A DNA stretch of 64,000 nt from Bacteroidota bacterium (GCA_016713645.1 JADJOU010000001.1:225498-289497); one strand, 5' to 3'; counted from the first letter of the stretch, positions 48,030 to 58,240 are shown. Translations and numbers: made by a program. Notes: a model not told the origin generated them from the sequence alone.

Positions 48030-51000
48030 TTAATCAAATTTTAAATCAAGTGCTAAACCTCTCAATTCATGTACTAATACGTTGAATGATTCTGGAATTC
48101 CCGGTGTTGGAATATTCTCTCCTTTGACAATCGCTTCGTATGCTTTTGCTCTACCATTGATGTCATCAGACTTCACAGTCAACAACTCTCTCAAGATATT
48201 CGCAGCACCATAAGCCTCGATCGCCCAAACCTCCATCTCTCCAAAACGCTGACCTCCAAACTGAGCTTTACCTCCCAATGGCTGTTGCGTAATCAATGAG
48301 TATGGTCCGATAGAACGCGCATGCATTTTATCATCAACCATGTGACTCAATTTCAACATATAGATAACTCCTACAGTCGTTTTCTGGTGGAATCGCTCTC
48401 CAGTCTCTCCATCGAATAAATAAGTCGATCCCAAGGCAGGCAATCCCGCTTTATTGATCCACTCTTCAATCTCTGGAACTGAAGCTCCGTCAAAGATTGG
48501 CGTTGCAAACTTAACACCCAATTTCTGACCAGCCCATCCAAGAACGGTTTCATAAATCTGTCCCAAGTTCATACGCGAAGGTACCCCTAGTGGATTCAAT
48601 ACGATATCAACAGGTGATCCATCTTCCAAATAAGGCATATCTTCTTCACGAACAATTTTCGCTACGATACCTTTATTTCCGTGACGTCCCGCCATTTTAT
48701 CACCCACTTTGAGTTTTCTCTTAGAAGCGATATATACTTTTGCTAATTGCAATACACCTGATGGCAATTCATCTCCAATCGTCAAATTGAATTTCTCTCT
48801 CTTGTAGAATCCTGCCTCTTCATTCACTTTCATATTGAAGTTGTGAATGATCAATTTAATCATCTCATTCGTCTCTGCATCTGACGTCCAATTCGTCACA
48901 TTGATATCTTTATAATCGATATCAGCCAATAATTTAGCAGAGAATTTACTTCCCTTTGCAACGATTTCTTCTTTGAATGTATTCTTGATAGAATTAGAAG
49001 TCTTATTGCCAATCACTCTTGTCAATTTCTCTATCAAGACTTTCTTGATGCTCATGATATTCTTCTCATGTGCCTCATCTAATTTTCCAATTCTGCTTTT
49101 TCTTTGCTCTTCTTCTTATTGTCTTTCTTGATACGAGCAAATAATTTATTGTCGATGATGATACCCTCTGCAGATGGTGGTACTTTCAAAGATGCATCTT
49201 TTACATCACCTGCTTTATCTCCGAAGATTGCTCTCAACAATTTCTCTTCTGGTGTTGGATCTGTCTCTCCTTTTGGAGTTACTTTTCCTACTAAGATATC
49301 GCCTTCTTTTACTCTTGCACCAACGCGGATAATACCTCTACTATCTAGATCTTTCGTTGCATCTTCAGAGACGTTTGGAATATCTTGTGTCAATTCCTCT
49401 TCACCCAATTTAGTATCGCGAACTTCTAATTCGTAATCTTCAATATGCAATGAAGTGAAAATATCTTCTTTGATAACTCTTTCTGAAATAACAATCGCAT
49501 CCTCGAAATTATAACCTTTCCAAGGCATGAAAGCCACTTTAAGATTTTGACCCAATGCCAATTCCCCTTTTTCAGTAGCAAAACCTTCACAGAGAATTTG
49601 TCCAGTTTTGATCTTATCGCCTTTCTTCACGATTGGTCTAAGATTCACACAAGTTCCTTGATTGGTTCTTCTGAATTTTGGCAATTGATAAGTAGTCAAT
49701 TCATCGCTAAAGCTCGCCAAGATTTCATTATCTGTACGAACATATTTCACGACGATTTTTTCAGCATCGACATAAGTCACTTCACCATCTCCCGTTGCAT
49801 TGATCAAATTATTGCTGTCTTGAGCAACTGTTGCCTCCATACCTGTTCCAACGATTGGAGAGTGCGGAATTAACAATGGCACAGCTTGACGTTGCATGTT
49901 TGATCCCATCAATGCTCTGTTCGCATCATCATGCTCCAAGAAAGGAATCAAAGATGCAGAAACACCCACGATTTGGTTTGGAGCCACATCCATGTATTCT
50001 ACTTCTTTTTTCTCCAATACAGGGAAGTCTCCTTGATGTCTAGCAGATACTTCATCAGAGACGAAATTTCCTTTAGCATCTAGCTCAGATTTTGCTTGAG
50101 CGATTTTTTTATCATCTTCTGCTTCTGCAGATAAGTATTCAATTTTTCCGTTGAAATCAACCTTTCCGTTTGTCACCTTTCTATATGGTGTTTGCAAGAA
50201 TCCCATAGGGTTCACAGATGCATGCACACAAAGTGTAGAAATCAAACCGATGTTTGGTCCCTCTGGTGTCTCAATCGTACAAAGTCTTCCGTAGTGAGAA
50301 TAGTGTACGTCCCTTACCTCGAATCCAGCTCTTTCTCTCGAAAGACCGCCGGGTCCTAGTGCGGAGATTCTTCTCTTATTCGTGATCTCTGCCAATGGAT
50401 TGGTTTGATCTAAGAATTGAGACAATTGAGAAGTTCCGAAGAATGAATTAATCACAGAAGAAAGTGAACGCGCATTGATCAAATCAATTGGCGTAAACAC
50501 TTCATTATCTCTCACGTTCATTCTCTCGCGAATAGTTCTAGACATACGAGCCAAACCAACGCCGAATTGAGCGTATAATTGCTCACCCACTGTTCTAACC
50601 CTTCTATTACTCAAGTGATCGATGTCGTCAATCTCTGCTTTGCTATTCGTTAAACTAACAAGGTATTTAACGATAGAAACGATATCTTGCTTAGTCAATA
50701 CTTTTGTATTGATGCTGATATCCAATCCCAATTTCTGGTTGATTTTGTATCGACCTACTTCTCCTAAATCATAACGCTTGTCAGAGAAGAACAATTTATC
50801 GATTACATCTCTTGCAGTCTCATCATCTGGTGCTTCAACACCTCTCAATTGGCGATAAATCGTATTGAGGGCCTCTTTTTCAGAGTTTGAAGTCTCTTTT
50901 TGAAGGGTATTGTAGATGATGGTGAAGTCCATGGTATTGTTCTCCTTTTGAAGAATCAATGTATCCACACCGCTATCGCCAATCATATCGAGATTTGAAT

Positions 51001-51841
51001 CTTCGATGACCGTATCTCTCTCCAAGATAATCTCATTTCTCTCGATAGAAACCACCTCTCCTGTATCCTCATCCACGAAATCCTCTACCCAAGTTTTCAA
51101 AACTCTTGCAGCCAATTTACGTCCCACTAATTTCTTCAATCCCGCTTTAGAAACTTTTACTTCATCTGCAAGGTCAAACAATTTCAATATATCTTTATCT
51201 GTATCGAAGCCAATCGCACGCAATAGCATCGTTACAGGGAATTTTTTCTTTCTGTCGATATAGGCATACATGACATTGTTGATGTCCGTTGCAAACTCCA
51301 TCCAAGCACCTTTAAAAGGAATTACCCTAGCTGAATATATCTTTGTTCCATTTGGATGGTAACTCTGACCAAAAAATACCGCTGGAGATCTATGCAATTG
51401 AGTTACAACCACACGCTCCGCGCCATTGATGATAAAAGTTCCTTTTGGTGTCATGTATGGGATATTTCCCAAGAACACTTCTTGTACAATCGTTTTGAAA
51501 TCGATATGCTCAGGATCGTTACAAGACAATCTCAATTTTGCTTTGAGAGGCACAGCGTATGTTAGACCTCTGTCGATACACTCTTCGAGCATATATCTAG
51601 GTGGGTCGATATAATAATCTAAGAACTCCAATAAGAAAATATTTCTGGCATCAGAAATAGGGAAATTCTCTAAGAATACTTGATAGAGACCTTCGTCATT
51701 TCTTTTGTCCTGAGTTGTTTCAACTTGGAAAAATTTAGTAAAAGATTCCAATTGAATGTCCAATAGACTTGGGAATCCCTCTCCTAATTTTACTTTTCCG
51801 AAATTGATTCTCGGTTTTTGAGTAGCCGCTGCTTGTGCCAT
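48030..51841 (-). CDS. rpoB: RNA polymerase beta subunit (one frameshift)
   Basis: About 1,270 residues, start MAQAAATQKPRINFGKVKLG. The rifampicin region is recognisable: 'FFGTSQLSQFLDQTNPLAEI' then 'KRRISALGPGGLSRERAG'. C-terminal marks are 'KVGDKMAGRHGNKGIVAKI', 'GGQRFGEMEVWAIEAYGA' and the end 'VLVHELRGLALDLKFD'. The frame breaks at a run of four T (49083-49086); five would link 'SKEKAELEK' to 'LDEAHEKNIMSIKK'. The Rif region carries serine, histidine-equivalent and other residues of a sensitive wild type as far as can be judged. Confidence 0.97.
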
Positions 51842-52134
51842 ATTTTTATTTTATTAATTAAAAGCTAAGAACAATCCCTTCGCTTATTTTTTTATTTTTA
51901 TTCCGCTTACAACCATCCATTCTGTTGTTGCGTTTTACTAAAACTGAACAATACCTAAATGCATTTAGCTTGCCAAAACATAGCGTTTCAGCAAGCTTAA
52001 ATACTTGATATTTTGTTGTGTTTCATTAATTCTATTCACTTTTTCCTTTTAGACCCAATCATACATGTATGAACTGAGTTTTGATTTTCATGCGCAAAAA
52101 TTCGCGATGAAATGGAGCAATGCTAAAGAATTAA
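51842..52134 (-). promoter_or_regulatory. rplL-rpoB intergenic region with hairpin, possible attenuator
   Basis: A 293-base gap with no gene separates rplL from rpoB, long for this tight operon. It includes an inverted repeat TTAGCTTGC (51965-51973) and GCAAGCTTAA (51991-52000). In other bacteria this gap carries an attenuator or processing site that uncouples ribosomal protein and polymerase levels; here that is inference. Confidence 0.4.
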
Positions 52135-52506
52135 TTACTTGATTTCAACTGTAGCACCTGCTTCTTCCAAAGCCGATTTAATTTTTTCAGCTTCGTCTTT
52201 AGAAACACCTTCTTTTACTGCTTTAGGAGCTCCATCAACTACATCTTTAGCCTCTTTCAAGCCTAATCCTGTAATATCTTTCACTACTTTTACAACATTC
52301 AATTTTTGTCCACCTGCACTTGCAAGGATTACATCGAATGAAGTTTTCTCAGCAGCTGCTGCTGCGCCACCGCCATCTCCTGACATTACTACTGTTGCAG
52401 CAGCTGGCTCAATACCATACTCTGCTTTCAATACTTCTGCAAGTTCTTGAACTTCTTTAACTGTCAAGTTTACCAAGTTTTCTGCTAATGCTTTTACATC
52501 TGCCAT
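52135..52506 (-). CDS. rplL: 50S ribosomal protein L7/L12
   Basis: 123 residues, intact. N-terminal dimer domain 'VNLTVKEVQELAEVLKAEYG', an Ala/Gly-rich hinge, and C-terminal factor-binding domain 'EKTSFDVILASAGGQKLNVV', 'DITGLGLKEAKDVVDGAPK' and 'EEAGATVEIK'. It forms the flexible stalk that recruits elongation factors. Confidence 0.97.
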   Translation of the reverse strand: MADVKALAENLVNLTVKEVQELAEVLKAEYGIEPAAATVVMSGDGGGAAAAAEKTSFDVILASAGGQKLNVVKVVKDITGLGLKEAKDVVDGAPKAVKEGVSKDEAEKIKSALEEAGATVEIK

Positions 52507-52573
52507 TTTAATTAATTTTTAGTTGTTAATTTTAATATTTAAATAATTGTTTCACTGTACCTCAAGTACAATA

Positions 52574-53077
52574 TTATGCGTTTTCTACAACGCCTTCTTT
52601 CTCTGCTTTTGCCATAAGACCACCCAATACTCGCTTAATTGGAGATTGTAGTAATCCGATAACATCGCCGATCAATTCGTTTCTTGACTTAAGTGCCACC
52701 AAAGCTTTAAGTTGGTTATCGCCGATATAAATCTCAGCATCAACAAATGCCGATTTCAAAATAGGGCGCTCACCATCTTTTCTGTATTCTTTGATCAATT
52801 TAGCTGGACCGTTTGAAGTCTCACTAAACAATACAGCAGATGCACCTTTCAAAGATCCGTACAATTCGCTTGCATCTTTATTAGAAGCTTCTAATGCTTT
52901 TTTAATCAAAGAGTTTTTAGCTACTTTGTAAGGAATTCCTTTATCAAAACACATTCTTCTCAACTTGCTTGTCGATTCTGCATTTAATGATGAGTCATCA
53001 GCAAAATAGAAGAAATTGTATTGGTTGAATTGCTCTGTGAGCTGATCTATGACCTGTTTTTTCTCTTGTTTATTCAT
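52574..53077 (-). CDS. rplJ: 50S ribosomal protein L10
   Basis: 167 residues, intact. 'KKQVIDQLTEQFNQYNFFYF', 'LRRMCFDKGIPYKVAKNSLI' and 'LYGSLKGASAVLFS' are family sequence. The C-terminal helix that binds L7/L12 dimers is 'VIGLLQSPIKRVLGGLMAKA'. It begins 3 bases after the rplA stop, so there is no separate L10 leader. Confidence 0.96.
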   Translation of the reverse strand: MNKQEKKQVIDQLTEQFNQYNFFYFADDSSLNAESTSKLRRMCFDKGIPYKVAKNSLIKKALEASNKDASELYGSLKGASAVLFSETSNGPAKLIKEYRKDGERPILKSAFVDAEIYIGDNQLKALVALKSRNELIGDVIGLLQSPIKRVLGGLMAKAEKEGVVENA

Positions 53078-53079
53078 AA

Positions 53080-53778
53080 TTATAACCCACTTATAGATTT
53101 AGTATCAATTTTAATTCCTGGACTCATGGTCGATGCCATACTGATTGATTTCATGTAGACACCTTTTGCTGAAGATGGTTTCATCTTCTGGAGCGTTTGA
53201 ATAAACTCTTCAGCGTTTTCTTTCAATTGTTGAGGTGAGAAAGAAACTCTTCCAATAGAAGAATGGATAATTCCAAACTTGTCTACACGGAAAGCGATTT
53301 TTCCTTTTTTCACTTCTTCAACTGCTTTTCCTACTTCAGGTGTAACAGTACCTGACTTTGGATTTGGCATTAGGTTACGAGGACCTAATACTCTACCTAA
53401 TTTAGCGATGGTAGCCATAACATCTGGTGTTGCTACGATAACGTCTACATCGGTCCATCCACCTTCTACTTTTTGGATGTACTCCTCTAGACCTACATAG
53501 TCAGCGCCTGCTGCCTTTGCCTCATCTACTTTCTCAGGTTTGCAGAATACCAATACAGTCTTTGATTTTCCTGTACCATTTGGAAGCGATACGGTACCTC
53601 TAACTGCTTGGTCTGCTTTTCTCGGGTCGATGCCCAATTTTATATGCAAATCCACAGAAGCATTAAACTTTGCGGTATTGATTTCTTTAACCAATGAAGA
53701 AGCTTCTGCTAAAGAATAGTTCTTATTTGAATCTACCTTCTTTGCTACTTGTTGTCTCTTTTTTGATATTTTAGCCAT
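53080..53778 (-). CDS. rplA: 50S ribosomal protein L1
   Basis: 232 residues, intact. 'NASVDLHIKLGIDPRKADQA', 'RGTVSLPNGTGKSKTVLVF', 'LGRVLGPRNLMPNPKSGTVT' and 'GKIAFRVDKFGIIHSSIGRV' are diagnostic. Binds 23S rRNA at the E-site stalk and can repress its own operon in many bacteria. Confidence 0.97.
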   Translation of the reverse strand: MAKISKKRQQVAKKVDSNKNYSLAEASSLVKEINTAKFNASVDLHIKLGIDPRKADQAVRGTVSLPNGTGKSKTVLVFCKPEKVDEAKAAGADYVGLEEYIQKVEGGWTDVDVIVATPDVMATIAKLGRVLGPRNLMPNPKSGTVTPEVGKAVEEVKKGKIAFRVDKFGIIHSSIGRVSFSPQQLKENAEEFIQTLQKMKPSSAKGVYMKSISMASTMSPGIKIDTKSISGL

Positions 53779-53809
53779 GTCTATTTATATTTTTATAAAT
53801 GATAAATTA

Positions 53810-54253
53810 TTATGATTGCCAAGGTGCTGTCCCTGTTACTGTGATTCCTAAACTTCTTGCAGAACCCGCTACCATTTTCATTCCTGATTCGATGGTAAAG
53901 CAATTGAGGTCTGGCATTTTAACTTCAGCGATCGCTCTTACTTGATCCCAAGTAACGCTTCCCACTTTCAAACGGTTTGACTCAGCTGAACCAGTCTTAA
54001 CCTTAGCAGCCTCTAATAAAAGAATGGCAGCTGGTGGAGTTTTGATGACAAAATCAAATGATTTGTCTTTGTACACAGTCAATAAAACCGGCAATACTTG
54101 GCCTGCTTTATCTTGAGTGCGCGCATTGAATTGTTTACAAAATTCCATGATGTTCACCCCTTTAGATCCCAAAGCTGGACCGATTGGTGGTGCTGGATTT
54201 GCTGCTCCTCCTTTTACTTGGAGTTTGACGAATGTTTCTATTTCTTTTGCCAT
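53810..54253 (-). CDS. rplK: 50S ribosomal protein L11
   Basis: 147 residues, intact. 'KLQVKGGAANPAPPIGPALG', 'NIMEFCKQFNARTQDKAGQV' and 'MVAGSARSLGITVTGTAPW' match the family. It binds the GTPase-associated region of 23S rRNA. Confidence 0.97.
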   Translation of the reverse strand: MAKEIETFVKLQVKGGAANPAPPIGPALGSKGVNIMEFCKQFNARTQDKAGQVLPVLLTVYKDKSFDFVIKTPPAAILLLEAAKVKTGSAESNRLKVGSVTWDQVRAIAEVKMPDLNCFTIESGMKMVAGSARSLGITVTGTAPWQS

Positions 54254-54263
54254 AATATTTTTG

Positions 54264-54812
54264 TTATGAAACTTTTTCTACTTGTACGAAATTCACCTCT
54301 ACAGGGGTCTTTCTTCCAAATATTTTAACTATTACTTTTAATTTTTTCTTGTCTTCGTTGATTTCCTCTATCGTTCCCACGAAATCATTAAATGGTCCGT
54401 CAATAATCTTCACTGGCTCATTGACGATAAACGGCTCATGCATTGTCTCACCTTGATCCACCATCTCATCCATCTTGCCGAGCAATTTCTGCACTTCTGG
54501 ATATCTAAGCGCTTGCGGCGTATTTCCTCCTAGAAAATAAATTACACTGGTCAACGATCTGATCGTAGTAATAATCTCTGTTGTAAAACGCTTTGCATCT
54601 GCCTCGATATAGATGTATCCAGGAAAAAGTGTTTTATCCTTAATCACCTTCTTGCCCTTGTTGATCTTATAAATCTTCTCAACAGGTATAAGAACAGTAT
54701 GAATAATATTATCCCACTTAGACCTCAAGATCTCCATCTCTATATAAGCCTTCACTTTGTTCTCTTGGCCGCTCACGACCTTAAGCACATACCATTTATT
54801 ATCTTGTGACAT
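54264..54812 (-). CDS. nusG: Transcription termination/antitermination protein NusG
   Basis: 182 residues, intact. N-terminal NGN domain 'KWYVLKVVSGQENKVKAYIE' and 'LFPGYIYIEADAKRFTTEII'. C-terminal KOW domain 'EPVKIIDGPFNDFVGTIEEI' and 'KVIVKIFGRKTPVEVNFVQV'. Couples RNA polymerase with ribosomes and Rho. Confidence 0.97.
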   Translation of the reverse strand: MSQDNKWYVLKVVSGQENKVKAYIEMEILRSKWDNIIHTVLIPVEKIYKINKGKKVIKDKTLFPGYIYIEADAKRFTTEIITTIRSLTSVIYFLGGNTPQALRYPEVQKLLGKMDEMVDQGETMHEPFIVNEPVKIIDGPFNDFVGTIEEINEDKKKLKVIVKIFGRKTPVEVNFVQVEKVS

Positions 54813-54824
54813 GATACTTAATAT

Positions 54825-55022
54825 TTAGATGAACATTTTATAAATAAGCTGATATACCATTAAATCAGAGAAACTATCCATAATCAAAATGATAATGGCT
54901 ATGATAATCATGGCCACCAAAACAACGGTAGCACTAGATTGCAATTCCTCCCAATTAGGCCAAGACACTTTGTGTTTTAGCTCATCATAAGACTCTTTTA
55001 TATATTCAGCGATATTTGCCAT
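54825..55022 (-). CDS. secE: Preprotein translocase subunit SecE
   Basis: 65 residues, the short single-helix form. 'YIKESYDELKHKVSWPNWEE' is the conserved cytoplasmic amphipathic region, followed by one membrane helix 'VVLVAMIIIAIIILIMDSF'. Part of the SecYEG channel. Confidence 0.93.
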   Translation of the reverse strand: MANIAEYIKESYDELKHKVSWPNWEELQSSATVVLVAMIIIAIIILIMDSFSDLMVYQLIYKMFI

Positions 55023-55070
55023 TTTTATTATTTTTTATCCCTATTAATCCGAAAATAAACTAAGGTTTTG

Positions 55071-55143
55071 CACGGAAGGCAGGGATCGAACCTACGACCT
55101 TCGGTTTTGGAGACCACTGCTCTACCAGCTGAGCTACTTCCGC
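55071..55143 (-). tRNA. tRNA-Trp (anticodon CCA)
   Basis: On the minus strand the acceptor arm GCGGAAG pairs with CTTCCGT (one G-U), the D arm is GCTC...GAGC, the anticodon loop is CTCCAAA and the T arm contains GGTTCGATC. 3' CCA is not encoded. It lies between tuf and secE, as in other Bacteroidota. Confidence 0.95.
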
Positions 55144-55193
55144 TTATATATTTCCCGATAAGATACTTGCGCATCTTATCGGGAATATAATTA

Positions 55194-56389
55194 TTACTTA
55201 ATGATCTCAGTTACCTGACCTGCACCTACTGTACGTCCACCTTCACGAATCGCGAAACGAAGACCTTTCTCAATAGCTACTGGGTAGATCAATTTAACTG
55301 TCAAAGTTAAGTTATCACCTGGCATAACCATTTCTCTTCCTTCTGGCATTGTGATTTCACCAGTTACGTCTGTAGTTCTCAAATAGAACTGTGGACGGTA
55401 TTTGTTGAAGAATGGTGTATGACGTCCACCTTCTTCTTTAGAAAGAACGTAGATTTCACATTTGAATTCTGTATGTGGAGTGATTGAACCTGGCTTGCAG
55501 ATTACTTGACCTCTCTTGATGTTTTCTTTATCGATACCTCTCAACAAAAGACCTACGTTATCGCCAGCCTCTCCGATGTCAAGGATTTTTCTGAACATCT
55601 CAACACCTGTAACTGTAGATGTAGCTGGTTTCTCACCTTCTTTGTTCAATCCTACGATTTCAACTGTTTCACCAGTTCTTACGATACCTCTTTCAATTCT
55701 TCCTGTAGCAACTGTACCTCTTCCTGTGATAGAGAATACGTCCTCTACTGGCAACAAGAATGGCAATTCAGTTGGTCTTGGTGGAACTGGGATATAAGAA
55801 TCTACAGCTGCCATCAATTCTTCGATTGCTTTAACACCTTCTGGATCACCGTTCAAGCCTTTCAAAGCAGAACCTTTGATGATTGGAGTCTCATCGCCAT
55901 CGTATTTGTAAGAAGAAAGCAATTCTCTCAATTCCATTTCTACTAGCTCTAACATTTCAGGATCGTCCACCAAATCAACTTTGTTCATGAAAACAACGAT
56001 TTTAGGAACACCTACCTGACGAGCAAGAAGGATGTGCTCACGAGTTTGTGGCATTGGTCCGTCTGTAGCAGCACAAACTAGGATTGCACCGTCCATTTGA
56101 GCAGCACCAGTAACCATGTTTTTGATGTAATCCGCGTGACCTGGACAGTCTACGTGAGCGTAGTGACGACTAGTTGTTTGATATTCAACGTGTGCTGTAT
56201 TGATAGTGATACCTCTTTCTTTTCTTCTGGAGCCGCGTCAATTGAATCGTAAGATTTAACTTGAGCCAATCCTTTTCCTGCCAATACTGTAGTGATTGCA
56301 GCAGTAAGTGTTGTTTTACCGTGATCCACGTGACCAATTGTTCCAACGTTAACGTGCGGTTTGTTCTTAATAAATTGTTCTTTTGCCAT
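55194..56389 (-). CDS. tuf: Elongation factor Tu (one frameshift)
   Basis: About 398 residues. G1 'GHVDHGKTTLTAAI', G3 'DCPGHADYVKNM', G4 'NKVDLVDDPEM' and G5 'GSALKG' are present. Domain 2 and 3 sequence follows ('RGTVATGRIERGIVRTGE', 'TPHTEFKCEIYVLSKEEGG'). The frame breaks in the A/G-rich stretch at 56213-56225; one more A restores 'PEEKERGITINTAHVEY'. Delivers aminoacyl-tRNA to the ribosome. Confidence 0.97.
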
Positions 56390-56469
56390 TTTAATTGTTT
56401 TTTAAATTTTGATAATAAAGGTTCTAAAGTATAGATTCGAAATACATTTTTGTTTGATTGCTAAAGTAG

Positions 56470-56541
56470 AGCCAACGATGGGAATTGAACCCACGACCTC
56501 TTCCTTACCAAGGAAACGCTCTACCCCTGAGCTACGTCGGC
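56470..56541 (-). tRNA. tRNA-Thr (anticodon GGT)
   Basis: Acceptor GCCGACG/CGTTGGC, D arm GCTC...GAGC, anticodon loop TTGGTAA, T arm with GGTTCAATT. It lies immediately upstream of tuf. Confidence 0.95.
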
Positions 56542-56627
56542 AATAAGCTGCTTATTCACCAACCGCATAAAATAAAAAAGCGGGATAAAAATCACTACTG
56601 ACTTTATACCCGTTAGATTAGTTTATG

Positions 56628-56700
56628 AGCGGAAGACGAGACTCGAACTCGCGACCCTCAGCTTGGAAGGCTGATGCTCTACCAACTGAGCTACTTCCGC
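56628..56700 (-). tRNA. tRNA-Gly (anticodon TCC)
   Basis: Acceptor GCGGAAG/CTTCCGC, D arm GCTC...GAGC, anticodon stem TCAGC/GCTGA around the loop CTTCCAA, and T arm with AGTTCGAGT. Confidence 0.95.
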
Positions 56701-56749
56701 ATATTTGCCTTTGATGATCTAAAATAAATACGTCCTATTAGCGAAAATG

Positions 56750-56830
56750 TGGGTAGTGATGGATTCGAACCACCGAAGCTTTCGCAAAAGATTTACAGTC
56801 TTCCCCATTTGGCCACTCTGGTAACTACCC
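56750..56830 (-). tRNA. tRNA-Tyr (anticodon GTA)
   Basis: Acceptor GGGTAGT/ACTACCC, anticodon loop CTGTAAA, and a long variable arm (TTTTGCGAAAGC region) as expected for bacterial tRNA-Tyr. The 81-base length fits. Confidence 0.95.
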
Positions 56831-56849
56831 TTTACTTACAAATAAAGAG

Positions 56850-56922
56850 AGCCGAAGAAGAGACTTGAACTCCCGACCTGCTGATTACAAATCAGCTGCT
56901 CTACCAACTGAGCTACTTCGGC
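56850..56922 (-). tRNA. tRNA-Thr (anticodon TGT)
   Basis: Acceptor GCCGAAG/CTTCGGC, D arm GCTC...GAGC, anticodon loop TTTGTAA, T arm with AGTTCAAGT. First gene of the tRNA-tuf-secE-rpo transcription run. Confidence 0.95.
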
Positions 56923-57127
56923 TTATAAGCTGTAAACGTATTTATATTAAAAAATCAAAGAACTTAAAATGTATCTCGTTTTAACGCTTTAAAACTCCCT
57001 TTTTTTTCAAAAGGTTGGCAAATGTAAAAGTTTTTTCTGAAACCCCAAGTTTTTTTTCACTTTTTTTTCAAAATAAATAAAAAATGAGGTCATTTGTCCG
57101 TTCTAAGCCTTTAAAACCCTTTCGCTG

Positions 57128-57190
57128 CCGCGAGCTTGTAAGTCGTGGTCCATTTATCCCGATGCGCTACCGCGAGCTTGTAGCTCGTGG
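57128..57190. repeat. Two direct copies of a CGAGCTTGTAGCTCG palindrome
   Basis: Copy 1 at 57128-57148 (CCGCGAGCTTGTAAGTCGTGG) and copy 2 at 57170-57190 (CCGCGAGCTTGTAGCTCGTGG). A third copy in reverse orientation is at 57713-57733. Copy 2 folds as CGAGCT-TGT-AGCTCG. Confidence 0.65.
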
Positions 57191-57296
57191 CCGAATCTTC
57201 AAATTTGCTTAATATATCATGCTTTATAAAATAGCAGAAAGAAACACATTCCATTCCATAATGCATTGTTTTTAAGGATTATATGGTTCTTCCCTT

Positions 57297-57487
57297 TGTC
57301 ATTTCGACGGCAGGAGAAATCTCATGAGCGTATAGGATGTTAGTATATGTAAGTTATGAGATGTAAGTTATAAGATGTAAGTGGTGAGTTAAAATCCAGA
57401 ATTTATCATCCTGTAAGCATGCACCTATCAATGCTTGAACAATCACCCTATATGCAGTGAGATTTCTCGCCGAGCTCGAAATGACAA
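57297..57487. repeat. Inverted repeat pair TTGTCATTTCGA...GGAGAAATCTCA
   Basis: TTTGTCATTTCGACGGCAGG followed by AGAAATCTC (57296-57324), and its approximate reverse complement at 57459-57487. The two arms enclose about 135 bases, giving a MITE-like or long hairpin structure of about 190 bases with no coding capacity. Confidence 0.6.
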
Positions 57488-57743
57488 AGCAGGAGCATTG
57501 TATACTTATTCAAATTAATAGCATAAGCACATTTTTTAAGCTAATTTGAATTTACAGCCCCTACTCTAATCATTCAAAAAATCAATAACAAAAAATCTTC
57601 TATCTTTATCAAATGAGCCAGGACGTCCTTTTCACGCTAAAGAATGTCCATCCTTTGTCACTTTTCTATAAGTTTCTTTGGGTGATTGGTAGTGTTATAA
57701 GTAGGTTAAAAACCACGAACTACAAGCTCGCGGGAACGGTGGG

Positions 57744-58240
57744 GAGTTATGAGTTGTGAGTTGTAAGTTGTGAGTTTTAAATTGTTAGACTGGAATCTTT
57801 TTCTTGGATGTAATAATAGCACTGCTGATCATTCTATGCAATTCGCTTACTTCAATATACAAACTTTCAAATTCCTCCTCGGTGATGTAGGTTGTTTCCT
57901 TCATGAGTTCAAGCCAATACTGCACTTCACCGCACTCTTTTTGTGCAATGGACAATTTATGAATAAAATCTTTTAAACTCTCTGCATTTTGTGATTCTCG
58001 AACCAAGGCACCAACGGCCGTGCCACTTCGCAAGAGTTGTTTACTCAAAACAAACTCTCTTTTTGTCTCTGAAATTTGTTTATACAAATTTACAATTCGC
58101 ACAGAAAATGCGAAACTCTTATCATAGATTATACTTTTTCCCATAATTTAAATCTCAAATTAACCACTCATATCTTACATCTCACATCTTACATCTTCTC
58201 ACCACTTACAACTCACAACTCACATCTTACAACTCACATC
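57744..58240. repeat. Microrepeats flanking the four-helix-bundle gene in inverse orientation
   Basis: GAGTTATGAGTTGTGAGTTG and continuing TAAGTTGTGAG lie at 57744-57775. The complementary type (CTTACATCTCACATCTTACA, then ACTCACAACTCACATC) lies at 58164-58240, on the other side of the gene. A related tract is at 57347-57390. Confidence 0.6.
57785..58144 (-). CDS. Four-helix bundle protein (S23-like)
   Basis: 119 residues, intact. 'IIYDKSFAFSVRIVNLYKQI', 'EFVLSKQLLRSGTAVGALVR', 'ESQNAESLKDFIHKLSIAQK' and 'CGEVQYWLELMKET' are the hallmarks of the four-helix bundle family first seen in 23S rRNA intervening sequences. Biochemical role is not known. It is embedded in repetitive DNA, which is common for this family. 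Confidence 0.9.
   Translation of the reverse strand: MGKSIIYDKSFAFSVRIVNLYKQISETKREFVLSKQLLRSGTAVGALVRESQNAESLKDFIHKLSIAQKECGEVQYWLELMKETTYITEEEFESLYIEVSELHRMISSAIITSKKKIPV

Larger units (their letters stand above)
57000..57784. other. Repeat-rich intergenic region
   Basis: About 800 bases with no credible gene. It contains three copies of a CCGCGAGCTTGTAGCTCGTGG-type palindrome, a TTTGTCATTTCGA...GAGAAATCTC inverted repeat pair, and GAGTTGTAAGTT-type microrepeats. These are listed separately. Confidence 0.65.

Noticed and set aside
48030..51841. Programmed frameshifting in rpoB or rpoC
   Set aside because: The indels lie in ordinary homopolymers without slippery heptamers or conserved location, and the same error type is spread over unrelated genes.
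57000..57784. Integron, prophage or tRNA-linked island next to the tRNA cluster
   Set aside because: No integrase, attachment-site duplication of a tRNA end, transposase or phage gene is visible.
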